Below, piece by piece: positions 1-5,880 of a stretch of 7,314 nucleotides of DNA (position 1 is its first letter; each line of letters starts with the position of its first letter). The stretch spans positions 1 through 7,314 of the forward strand of contig JAPSKJ010000105.1 in assembly GCA_031177735.1 (NCBI GenBank). The letters run 5' to 3'. The notes beneath the pieces are model-generated. The model saw only the letters and a list, made by a program, of their open reading frames with translations. It had not been told where the DNA came from and made no database searches. The stretch is from Nocardioides sp. (GTDB lineage: Bacteria; Actinomycetota; Actinomycetes; Propionibacteriales; Nocardioidaceae). The translations under genes and the position numbers were made by a program.

Positions 1-99
1 GTATCGGGGTCGTGGAGATGCGCTCGTCGGCACGCGGGTCGGTCGGTGGGTGTGGTGTTGCCGGATGCTGGTCGAGGTATGCAGACCAGTGACTGTTCG

Positions 100-151
100 G
101 CTGCCCAACTCGACGACCCATGCCGGCCCGAGCGGCGCCGGTTTGGGCAGC
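100..151. repeat. Inverted repeat upstream of the tRNA gene
   Basis: GCTGCCCAA at 100-108 is the perfect reverse complement of TTGGGCAGC at 143-151. A smaller CCGGC/GCCGG pair (123-127 with 137-141) is nested inside. The right arm covers the proposed -35 of the tRNA promoter. It could be a terminator for a gene left of the window, an operator, or chance in GC-rich DNA. No T-run follows it. Nothing else was recognised in 1-185, and no reading frame there is convincing. Confidence 0.3.
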
Positions 152-172
152 GAGCACCGGCTGGGATAGCCT
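143..172 (+). promoter_or_regulatory. Candidate promoter of tRNA-Leu
   Basis: A TAGCCT hexamer (167-172) fits the actinobacterial TAnnnT -10 pattern. TTGGGC (143-148) lies 18 bases upstream and matches only the TTG half of a -35 box. Transcription would start near 179-180, a few bases before the mature tRNA 5' end at 186, as expected for a short tRNA leader. The placement supports the call; the -35 match is weak. Confidence 0.4.
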
Positions 173-185
173 TCGGATGCTGCAC

Positions 186-269
186 GCGCGAGTGGCGGAA
201 TAGGCAGACGCGCACGGTTCAGGTCCGTGTGCCCGAAAGGGCGTGGGGGTTCAACTCCCCCCTCGCGCA
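186..269 (+). tRNA. tRNA-Leu (anticodon CAG)
   Basis: The sequence folds as a class II tRNA. The acceptor arms GCGCGAG (186-192) and CTCGCGC (262-268) pair perfectly, with A269 as the discriminator base expected for leucine. The anticodon stem CACGG/CCGTG (213-217 with 225-229) closes a 7-base loop whose middle triplet is CAG (220-222), reading CUG, normally a major leucine codon in GC-rich genomes. The long variable arm is GCCC-GAAA-GGGC (231-242). The T arm is GGGGG/CCCCC (245-249 with 257-261) around TTCAACT. The 3' CCA is not encoded and must be added after transcription. The D arm carries the AATAGGCAGA loop. A hairpin about 40 bases downstream probably ends the transcript. Confidence 0.97.
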
Positions 270-308
270 CGTGAGCCGGTGAGGAATCGCCGGCACAGCA
301 GGCTGATC

Positions 309-351
309 AGAAGGGACCCTCCCAGCGGAAACGCCGGGCAGGGTCCCTTCT
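309..351 (+). terminator. Strong hairpin downstream of tRNA-Leu
   Basis: AGAAGGGACCCT (309-320) pairs perfectly with AGGGTCCCTTCT (340-351). The stem continues with CCC/GGG (321-323 with 336-338) and GCG/CGC (325-327 with 332-334), interrupted by small mismatches, and ends in a GAAA tetraloop (328-331). It lies between the tRNA and the VOC gene, where a terminator is expected. The tail TGCGTTGG has few T residues, as is common for GC-rich actinobacterial terminators. A structured RNA element is a less likely alternative. Confidence 0.75.
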
Positions 352-404
352 GCGTTGGCGCTCGCCGCAGGTGTCCCGCGGCGCGAGGTCCGTCCCTGAC
401 TGCC

Positions 405-410
405 TACCCT
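405..410 (+). promoter_or_regulatory. Candidate -10 box for leaderless VOC mRNA
   Basis: TACCCT fits TAnnnT and ends 6 bases before the ATG at 417, so transcription would begin at or next to the A of the start codon. There is no Shine-Dalgarno-like sequence just ahead of this ATG, which agrees with a leaderless transcript, a frequent arrangement in actinobacteria. No clear -35 box is visible. Confidence 0.35.
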
Positions 411-416
411 CAGCGC

Positions 417-803
417 ATGTCGATCGAACTGGTCTCGCTCATCGTCGACGACTACGACCGTGCGATCCGGTTCTTCACCCGGACCCTCGACTTCGACCTG
501 GTCGAGGACTCGCCCGCCACGACCACCGACGGTCGACCGAAGAGGTGGGTCGTCGTGCGCCCCAGGACGGGAGGCGCCGGGCTCGTCCTGGCCCGAGCGG
601 ACGGCGACGAGCAGACCGCGATCATCGGTGGCCAGTTCGGTGGCCGGGTGGGACTGTTCCTCCGCGTCGTCGACTTCGAGGGCACCCTCGACCGCATCCG
701 GGCTGCGGAATGCCAGGTCGTCAGAGGCGTGCGGGAGGAGCCGTACGGCCGTGTGTGCGTGTTCCGCGACCCGTGGGGCAACCTCTGGGACCTCTTGGGC
801 TGA
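417..803 (+). CDS. VOC (glyoxalase/bleomycin-resistance fold) family protein
   Basis: The protein has 128 residues, a normal length for a single-chain VOC protein built from two beta-alpha-beta-beta-beta modules. Module one starts at MSIELVSLIVDDYDRAIRFF (1-20) and runs through RWVVVRP (43-49) and GLVLARA (55-61). Module two starts near VGLFLRVVDFEGTLDRI (78-94) and ends with the family signature FRDPWGNLWDLLG (116-128). Asp125 lies where many VOC enzymes place the last metal-binding Glu, so metal binding is possible but not assured; a His ligand is not evident in the first strand. The ATG at 417 was chosen because the family begins here; the open frame extends upstream but through the hairpin and the tRNA. 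No substrate can be named. The gene is monocistronic, between a terminator and a non-coding stretch. Confidence 0.85.
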   Translation: MSIELVSLIVDDYDRAIRFFTRTLDFDLVEDSPATTTDGRPKRWVVVRPRTGGAGLVLARADGDEQTAIIGGQFGGRVGLFLRVVDFEGTLDRIRAAECQVVRGVREEPYGRVCVFRDPWGNLWDLLG

Positions 804-911
804 GGCGGCATAGATCGGTTGCCCGGTGATCCTCTCCAAGAGGCGGCGGGTCGCTACCTGGACACCGTCATCGAGCGGCAGCGAGTTCTCAGCGGCGAGG
901 CCACCGGGTGA
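804..911 (+). other. In-frame open stretch after the VOC stop; possible gene remnant or tiny ORF
   Basis: After the VOC stop (TGA, 801-803) the same frame stays open for 35 codons to a TGA at 909-911. The predicted peptide includes GRYLDTVIERQRVLSG, which looks like an amphipathic helix, and third positions are mostly G or C from about 843 on, as in real genes here. A TTG at 819 could start a 30-residue product, with a GAGGCGG stretch (802-808) 10 bases upstream. It may instead be the decayed C-terminus of a lost gene, or chance. I recognise no family, and 128 residues already make a complete VOC protein. Confidence 0.25.
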
Positions 912-1103
912 CCATCGCCTGACGGAGTCGCCCCGCGAGCCGTCTCCAACGACCCCTCACCGCGGCGCGCGGCCGGCGGGTGGCCCCTCCGGCGGGACCT
1001 CGACCGGGTCGGTCGACGCGGGTGACCAATCCGATTCCGGCGCGGTGTCGAACAACTCTCAGAGGCCGGGCACTACGTCCAGCCACGAGACCGAGGAGTC
1101 ACC
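912..1103. other. Non-coding region upstream of the CHRD gene
   Basis: No reading frame here looks like a gene. Visible elements are a direct repeat CCGGCGGG (973-980 and 989-996, 16 bases apart) and a perfect hexamer inverted repeat TCGACC-N5-GGTCGA (1000-1005 and 1011-1016), which resembles an operator. The promoter of the CHRD gene should lie here, but I cannot identify a convincing -10/-35 pair. The ribosome binding site GAGGAG is at 1093-1098. Confidence 0.4.
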
Positions 1104-1754
1104 ATGAAGCAGCGCAAGCTCTACGCCGGACTAGGGGCACTTGTCCTGGCCGGCACCGCCGGCGTCGCCGGGATGCAGGCCAGCAGCGCCGACGAGACCG
1201 CTGAGCGGGCCACCCGGGGCAACGTCCAGCTCGATGCCAACCTCACGTCGTTGAACGACTCCGGCGCCCGGGGTCGGGTGCACGCCGAGTTCAAGGGCCG
1301 CAAGGCGCACGTGCACATCAAGGCCAAGGGTCTGGCGAAGAACCTCCCGCACGCCCAGCACATCCACTTCGGCGCCGACGCGCGCAACGAGTGCCCGAAC
1401 GTCTCCAACGACACCAACAACGACCACCGCCTCAACGTGGTCGAAGGCGTCCCGGACTACGGCCCCATCCTCAAGTCGCTGACCACCTCGGGCGACACCA
1501 GCCCCGCGAGCGGGCTGGCCGTCGACCGGTTCCCCACCACGCCCAACGGCACCGAGAACTACGAGCGAGTCATCAAGTTCGCTCCCGGTGCGGTGCTGCG
1601 CGCCATCAAGAGCGGCAAGGGCGTCGTCGTGGTCCACGGCGTCGACCACAACGGCAACGGCGCCTATGACTTCGAGGGCGCAGGCGCCAGCGAGCTCGAC
1701 CCGAGCCTGCCGGCCGAGGCCACCGACCCCGCCCTGTGCGGTGTCCTGCGCTGA
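1104..1754 (+). CDS. Secreted CHRD-like domain protein with an EF-hand-type loop
   Basis: The 216-residue protein starts with a Sec signal peptide: basic MKQRKLY, a hydrophobic core (8-23) and a likely signal peptidase site after SSA (Ala29). The mature part resembles CHRD-type beta-sandwich proteins: LDANLTSLNDSG (43-54), AHVHIKAKGL (68-77) and HAQHIHFG (83-90), then VVVVHGVDHNGNGAYDF (174-190). D103-T-N-N-D-H-R-L-N-V-V-E114 fits an EF-hand calcium loop with ligands at positions 1, 3, 5, 9 and 12; position 6 is His instead of the usual Gly. The DHNGNG stretch (181-186) could also bind a cation. The only cysteines, Cys97 and Cys212, probably form a disulfide outside the cell. The start has GAGGAG five bases upstream. 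Function is unknown; CHRD proteins are extracellular and poorly characterised in bacteria. The gene stands alone, ending at a strong hairpin. Confidence 0.8.
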   Translation: MKQRKLYAGLGALVLAGTAGVAGMQASSADETAERATRGNVQLDANLTSLNDSGARGRVHAEFKGRKAHVHIKAKGLAKNLPHAQHIHFGADARNECPNVSNDTNNDHRLNVVEGVPDYGPILKSLTTSGDTSPASGLAVDRFPTTPNGTENYERVIKFAPGAVLRAIKSGKGVVVVHGVDHNGNGAYDFEGAGASELDPSLPAEATDPALCGVLR

Positions 1755-1764
1755 CCGTCCTCCT

Positions 1765-1805
1765 CAGACGGCCCTGTCCCACCTCACGTGGGACGGGGCC
1801 GTCTG
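1765..1805. terminator. Bidirectional hairpin terminator between convergent genes
   Basis: Positions 1765-1782 pair with 1788-1805 over 18 consecutive base pairs, one of them a G-T wobble (1775/1795), around a 5-base loop. It begins 10 bases after the CHRD stop and lies in the gap before the convergent SDR gene, whose stop is at 1867. It can therefore serve transcripts from both sides. Neither flank has a T-run. The remaining 1806-1866 shows nothing else. Confidence 0.8.
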
Positions 1806-1866
1806 GCACCGGCGTGCCGGGCGAGCAGTGCGGTAGCGGTCGCGAGGCGACCCGGAGCCCGCCGGC

Positions 1867-2640
1867 TCAGAACGACCGGACCAGCCCGCCGTCGCAGCGC
1901 AGCTGCACACCGGTGACGTACGCCGCCGGCCCGCTGGCCAGGTAGACGACTGCGGAGGCGAACTCCTCCGGGGTGCCGTAACGGCCGGCCGGGATGGCCG
2001 CCTCCGACTGCGCCCGCACCTGGTCGGCGCCCCGACCGGCGCGCTCGGCCGCCGCTTGGTCCAGGGCGGCGACCCGATCGGTGTCGATCCGGCCGGGGAG
2101 CACCATGTTGACCGTCACGCCGTCAGCCGCGACCTCGGCGGCGAGGGTCTTCAACCAGCCGGCCAGGGCGCCGCGGGCGGTGTTGGACAGCGCCAGGCGG
2201 GGGAGCGGCTGCTGCACGCCGCTGGAGCCGATGGCCACGATCCGCCCCCAGCCACGCTCGCGCATGCCGGGCAGCACCCGCTGGACGAGCCGCATCTGCG
2301 CGAGCAGCAGGGTCTCGACCGCCGCGCGCACGTCGTCGGCGGTCACGTCCGCAGCGTCGCCCGGTGGTGGACCGCCACTGTTGAGCACCAGCACGTCGAC
2401 TGGGCCGAAGGCCTCCTCCGCCGCGTCGACCAACCGGTCCGGCGCACCGGGCTCGGCGAGGTCTGCGCCGACGCCGACCGCCGCGGGGAGCCGGCCAGCC
2501 TCCTCGCGCGCCAGCTCGGCGCGCCGGCCGGCCAGGACCACCCGGGCTCCCTCCGCGGCGAAGCGCCGTGCGCTGGCCAGCCCGAGACCACTCGTGCCGC
2601 CCGGGACCAGCACGGTGCGCTCACCCAGCTGCAGGTCCAC
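1867..2640 (-). CDS. SDR-fold oxidoreductase-like protein lacking the canonical Tyr-Lys pair
   Basis: The product has 257 residues, typical of classical SDRs. The Rossmann motif is GGTSGLG (14-20), slightly off TGxxxGxG. NSGGPPPG (87-94) replaces NAG, and Ser139/Ser140 sit at the catalytic serine region. Where SDRs carry YxxxK this protein has LSNTARGA (151-158), so Ser152 and Arg156 occupy the Tyr and Lys places. NMVLPGRIDTDR (178-189) and the C-terminal YVTGVQLRCDGG (241-252) are regular SDR features. This matches the group often labelled FabG-like or beta-ketoacyl-ACP reductase-like that is known to lack the perfect tetrad, so ordinary reductase chemistry should not be assumed. The GTG start at 2640 was chosen because GAGGAG lies 8 bases upstream, inside the end of the DapA-type gene, whose TGA is only 2 bases away. 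It is the last gene of the operon. Confidence 0.88.
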   Translation of the reverse strand: MDLQLGERTVLVPGGTSGLGLASARRFAAEGARVVLAGRRAELAREEAGRLPAAVGVGADLAEPGAPDRLVDAAEEAFGPVDVLVLNSGGPPPGDAADVTADDVRAAVETLLLAQMRLVQRVLPGMRERGWGRIVAIGSSGVQQPLPRLALSNTARGALAGWLKTLAAEVAADGVTVNMVLPGRIDTDRVAALDQAAAERAGRGADQVRAQSEAAIPAGRYGTPEEFASAVVYLASGPAAYVTGVQLRCDGGLVRSF

Positions 2641-2642
2641 GA

Positions 2643-3527
2643 TCAGAGCTCCTCGAGGTGGGCGGGGAGCAGGGCCAGGATCTCCGGCGGGGCCGCCGGC
2701 GCAGGCGGCCGAACGGCGCCATCGGCGAAGAGGCCGCGCCGGCGGAGGATCTCCTTGCGCACCGCCAGCCCGATCCCCGGCTGGGCCTCGTAGTTGACCA
2801 GCGGCAGCCACGGGGCGAAGGCTCGGCTGGCGGCGGCGACCCCGCCGGAGGCGAAGGCGTCGAGCGCGGCGCGCAGTCCCTCGGGGTGGGAGAAGCCCGT
2901 CATCGCGCCGGCCGCGCCGGCGGCCAGCTCGTCGAGCAGGCCCACCCCGCCCAGACCACCGAAGACGGGCACCGACGTCGATGCGGTCAGCCGCGCGATC
3001 GCCACGCTCGTCGGCGGGGCCTCCGACTTCACCGCCACCACGAACGGGCAGCTCTCGAGCACCTCCAGCACGACGGAGGCCGGCACGCGCACTCCGCTCG
3101 TCTCGGGATAGTCCTGGAGCACCACGCCGGCACCGGTGGCGTCGTGGATGGCGCGGAGGTGGGCGGTGAGCGGCTCGGCGAAAGCGGTGTTCACCTGCAC
3201 CATCACGCTCACGGGCCGGCCGGCGGCCGCCACGGCCTCCCTGGCCTGCTCGACGGCGACCGCGGTCGCCCGCGCCGAGAGCCCCACGACCAGCGGCGTG
3301 CTCGGTGCCGCCTCCGCCACCGTCCGCACGACCAGCCGGCGCTCCGCGGAGTCCAGGGAGGCGCCCTCGCCGAAGACGCCGAGGACCACCAGACCGTCCG
3401 CGGGCACGGTGAGGTAGTGGGCGACCTCGCGGCGCAAGGAGTCCTGGTCCACCGCGAGGGCGGGGCCGGAGAACGGCGTGGCGAGCACGCCCCACAGGCC
3501 GCGGGAGAGCGGTTCGGGTGAGGTCAT
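2643..3527 (-). CDS. DapA/N-acetylneuraminate lyase superfamily aldolase or dehydratase
   Basis: The product has 294 residues, the usual length for this class I aldolase family of (beta/alpha)8 barrels. Lys167 in VAVKSEA is the expected Schiff-base lysine, and Tyr140 in LQDYPETSG is the expected catalytic tyrosine. The usual GTTGE motif is degenerate: G50-V-F-G-E54, followed by GASLDSAER, so the hydroxyl pair that positions the 2-oxo carboxylate in true DapA is missing. This argues against dihydrodipicolinate synthase. Family members act on 2-oxo acids by aldol cleavage or dehydration. The gene follows LhgO, which makes 2-oxo acids, so a role on that product is a reasonable inference; a 4-hydroxy-2-oxoglutarate aldolase-like activity is one option. 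The ATG at 3527 overlaps the LhgO stop as ATGA, with no good Shine-Dalgarno, implying translational coupling. Confidence 0.87.
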   Translation of the reverse strand: MTSPEPLSRGLWGVLATPFSGPALAVDQDSLRREVAHYLTVPADGLVVLGVFGEGASLDSAERRLVVRTVAEAAPSTPLVVGLSARATAVAVEQAREAVAAAGRPVSVMVQVNTAFAEPLTAHLRAIHDATGAGVVLQDYPETSGVRVPASVVLEVLESCPFVVAVKSEAPPTSVAIARLTASTSVPVFGGLGGVGLLDELAAGAAGAMTGFSHPEGLRAALDAFASGGVAAASRAFAPWLPLVNYEAQPGIGLAVRKEILRRRGLFADGAVRPPAPAAPPEILALLPAHLEEL

Positions 3528-4762
3528 CGGGGGTCGGTCCCTTCGTCGGGCAGTGGCTGGGCGGAGGAGAGGTCGGTCCGGGCGAGCGTCTCGTCGACGA
3601 CGTACGCCGCGATCGCCAGGGCCGAGGTGGCGCCCGGGGAGGGCGCGTTGCGGACGTGGACCACCCGGTCGCGTCCGGTGATCACGAAGTCGTCGACCAG
3701 CCCGCCGCGGGCGTCCATCGCCTGGGCACGGATGCCGCGCGGTCCGGGCACCACCCGCGCGGGGTCGACGTCGGGGACGTAGCTGCGCGCGGCCGCCACG
3801 AAGACGCGTCGGCTGGCCGCGGTCCGCGCTTCCCGGACCGCCACCGGCACGTTGCCGGCGGCGAAGCGCCAGAAGCCGCCGAACCCGACCACCTCGCGCA
3901 GGTCGCGCCAGGCCGGGCGGCCGTCGTAGGACTCGCGGCCGGGGGCGAGGAACGCGTTCGGCCCGAGCGAGACCGAACCGTCGACGTGGCGGGTGAGGTG
4001 CACACCGAGGAAGGGGTAGCGCGGGTCCGGGACGGGGTAGATGAGGCCGCGCACGAGCGGGCGCTGATCCTCGGGGAGGAGCACGTAGTCGCCGAGGAAC
4101 GGCACGATGCGTGGCCCGACCGGGTCGCCGGCGAGCCGGGCCACCCGGTCGGCCTGCAGGCCGGCGCAGGTCACCACCAGGTCGTAGGACTCCTCCAGTC
4201 CCGCCCGTGTCCGCAGCGCCACCGTCCTGCCGCGCGGGGTGATGGCGACGACCTCCTGGCCGAGCAGCACCGCCCCGCCGGCCGCGCGCACCTCGTCGGC
4301 GATCGCGCGGGTCACCGCGCGGTAGTCGACGATCGCGGTGCGAGGGGAGTGGATGGCGCGCACGCCGACGGCGTGCGGCTCGATCTCGCGCAGCTCGGCG
4401 CCGCTGACGATCCGGGCGCCGGGCACGCCGTTGGCCACCGCCCGCTCGAAGAGTGCGTCCAGCCGGGCCGACTCGCGCTCGTCGCGGGCCACGACGACCT
4501 TGCCGCACTCCTCGTAGGCGAGGCCGTGCCGGCCGGCCAGCTCGCGGAGCAGGTCCATCCCCTGCCGGCACAGCCGGGCCTTGAGGCTGCCAGGCGGGTA
4601 GTAGATCCCTGCGTGCACGACCCCACTGTTGTGGCCGGTCTGGTGCGCCGCGAGCCGGTCCTCCTTCTCCAGCACGGTGACCTGGGCGGCCGGGAAGCGC
4701 CGGCACAGCTCGCGGGCGACGGCGGTCCCGATGATCCCGCCGCCGACGACCGCCGCCCTCAC
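3524..4762 (-). CDS. lhgO: L-2-hydroxyglutarate oxidase/dehydrogenase (LhgO/L2HGDH family)
   Basis: This FAD-dependent enzyme oxidises L-2-hydroxyglutarate to 2-oxoglutarate; in E. coli LhgO passes electrons to the membrane quinone pool. The product has 412 residues, close to the family's size. The N-terminal FAD motif is GGGIIG (7-12). The diagnostic signature HQTGHNSGVVHAGIYY (40-55) is followed by PGSLKARLCRQG (57-68). Other conserved blocks are PFLGDYVLL (221-229), YPVPDPRYPFLGVHLTRHVD (242-261), GPRGIRAQ (340-347) and RNAPSPGATSALAIA (371-385) near the C-terminus, where the family contacts FAD. The start is GTG at 4762, overlapping the CoA-transferase stop as GTGA, with GGAGG seven bases upstream. 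The family call is firm; the true substrate here is not proven, because no CsiD glutarate hydroxylase is in the window. Confidence 0.93.
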   Translation of the reverse strand: MRAAVVGGGIIGTAVARELCRRFPAAQVTVLEKEDRLAAHQTGHNSGVVHAGIYYPPGSLKARLCRQGMDLLRELAGRHGLAYEECGKVVVARDERESARLDALFERAVANGVPGARIVSGAELREIEPHAVGVRAIHSPRTAIVDYRAVTRAIADEVRAAGGAVLLGQEVVAITPRGRTVALRTRAGLEESYDLVVTCAGLQADRVARLAGDPVGPRIVPFLGDYVLLPEDQRPLVRGLIYPVPDPRYPFLGVHLTRHVDGSVSLGPNAFLAPGRESYDGRPAWRDLREVVGFGGFWRFAAGNVPVAVREARTAASRRVFVAAARSYVPDVDPARVVPGPRGIRAQAMDARGGLVDDFVITGRDRVVHVRNAPSPGATSALAIAAYVVDETLARTDLSSAQPLPDEGTDPR

Positions 4763-5880
4763 CGGCCGTCCTCCAGCGGCGGCGGCGGACAGCGGTACGT
4801 CGCCGGCGTGGCCGAGAGCCGGATCGGGTGCGCCACGGTGCGGACCGGCTCCGGCGACCCCGGGCGGGCCAGCGACGCGACGGGGTCCAGCCCCAGCCGC
4901 TCCGCCAGCGCGAAGGCCTCGGCGAGGTCGTTGATCGGTCCGCACGGCACCCCGGCCTCGCTCAGCTCGGTGAACCACTCCTGAGCCGTGCGAGTGGTCA
5001 GCGCTTCCTCGAGCGCGGCGACCAGCGCGTCGCGGTGGGCGACCCGGTCGGCGTTCGTGGCGAAGCGCGGGTCCCGCGCCAGCTCGGGTCGACCCAGCCG
5101 CGCGACGAGCCGGGCGAACAGGCTGTCGTTGGCGGCCGCGACCGCCAGCGGCCGGTCGGCGGTGCGCAGGACCTCGTAGGGGGCGATGCTGGGATGCCGG
5201 TTGCCCATCAGCCCGGGCGGCCGCCCGGTCGCCAGGTAGGCCGAGGCCTGGTTGGTCAGTGCGGACAGCAGGGAGGAGAGCAGGTCGACCTCGACCCGCT
5301 GCCCCTCCCCGGTGCGGTCGCGGTGCTGCAGGGCGGCGAGGATGCCGACCGCGGCGTGCAGGCCGCAGACGACGTCGACCAGCGCGACGCCGACCTTCGT
5401 CGGCCCGTGCTCGGGGGAGCCCGTGAGCGACATCAGGCCACCCACTGCCTGCACCACGAGGTCGAAGCCGGCCAGCGCGGCGCCGGCACCGCTGCCGAAG
5501 CCGGTCACCGAGCAGTAGACCAGGTCGGGCCGGCCCGCCGACAGCTCGGCGTAGCCGAGTCCGAGCCGGTCCATCGCCCCGGGTCGGAAGTTCTCCACCA
5601 CCACGTCGCAGCCGGCCACCAGCTCACGCGCGGCCCGCCGGCCCTCGGGCGTGGCGAGGTCCAGCGTCACCGACGACTTGTTGCGGTTGACCGCCAGGAA
5701 GTACGTCGCCTCACCGTCGGCCCAGGGCGGGCCCCACGACCGGGTCTCGTCCCCGAGCCCGGGCCGCTCGACCTTGACCACCTCCGCGCCCAGGTCGGCC
5801 AGGAGCATGGTGGCGTAGGGCGCCGCGAGCACCCGGCCGAAGTCGGCGATGCGCACGCCGTCCAGGGCCCCACCGGTCAC
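4759..5880 (-). CDS. Class III (CaiB/BaiF) CoA-transferase, probably a glutarate CoA-transferase
   Basis: The product has 373 residues, a standard length. Family blocks are DGVRIADFGRVLAAPYATML (7-26), ADLGAEVVKVERPG.GD (28-44), NRNKSSVTLDL (65-75), VVENFRPG (94-101), GNRHPSIAPYE (226-236) and AGVPCGPINDL (309-319). Asp140 in AGFDLVVQAVGG aligns by motif with the catalytic aspartate that forms the acyl-anhydride and CoA-thioester intermediates. Sequence alone does not fix the acyl donor or acceptor. The gene overlaps the stop of glutaryl-CoA dehydrogenase (GTGA, start GTG at 5880), and the human relative SUGCT moves CoA from succinyl-CoA to glutarate. I therefore infer that it makes glutaryl-CoA for the enzyme encoded just upstream. 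There is no clear Shine-Dalgarno, so coupled translation is likely. Confidence 0.9.
   Translation of the reverse strand: MTGGALDGVRIADFGRVLAAPYATMLLADLGAEVVKVERPGLGDETRSWGPPWADGEATYFLAVNRNKSSVTLDLATPEGRRAARELVAGCDVVVENFRPGAMDRLGLGYAELSAGRPDLVYCSVTGFGSGAGAALAGFDLVVQAVGGLMSLTGSPEHGPTKVGVALVDVVCGLHAAVGILAALQHRDRTGEGQRVEVDLLSSLLSALTNQASAYLATGRPPGLMGNRHPSIAPYEVLRTADRPLAVAAANDSLFARLVARLGRPELARDPRFATNADRVAHRDALVAALEEALTTRTAQEWFTELSEAGVPCGPINDLAEAFALAERLGLDPVASLARPGSPEPVRTVAHPIRLSATPATYRCPPPPLEDGR

Noticed and set aside
186..269. tRNA-Leu as an integration (att) site for a mobile element
   Set aside because: I saw no second copy of the tRNA 3' end, no integrase and no composition shift in the window.
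46..282. Plus-strand open frame of 78 codons across the left region
   Set aside because: It runs straight through the tRNA-Leu gene, has no family resemblance and no ribosome binding site.
219..839. Minus-strand open frame of 206 codons opposite the tRNA and VOC genes
   Set aside because: It is antisense to a well-supported tRNA and VOC gene, and its composition (Arg/Ala/Gly/Pro rich) is that of a shadow frame.
1050..1079. ECF-sigma-type promoter (GAAC ... CGTC) upstream of the CHRD gene
   Set aside because: The spacing of 22 bases is too long for the usual ECF promoter, and both motifs are only four bases long.
826..1107. Plus-strand open frame of 93 codons before the CHRD gene
   Set aside because: Low-complexity Ser/Pro/Thr/Arg translation with no recognisable domain; it overlaps the CHRD start and its ribosome binding site.
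2643..4706. Reading the DapA-type gene as part of a 687-codon fusion protein
   Set aside because: The N-terminal half is an off-frame reading of lhgO. The DapA family start at ATG 3527 and the ATGA overlap explain the gene.
3518..4984. Plus-strand open frame of 488 codons opposite lhgO and the end of the CoA-transferase gene
   Set aside because: It mirrors the real minus-strand genes, is rich in Arg, His, Gly and Ala and lacks any fold signature. Long antisense frames are common in GC-rich DNA.
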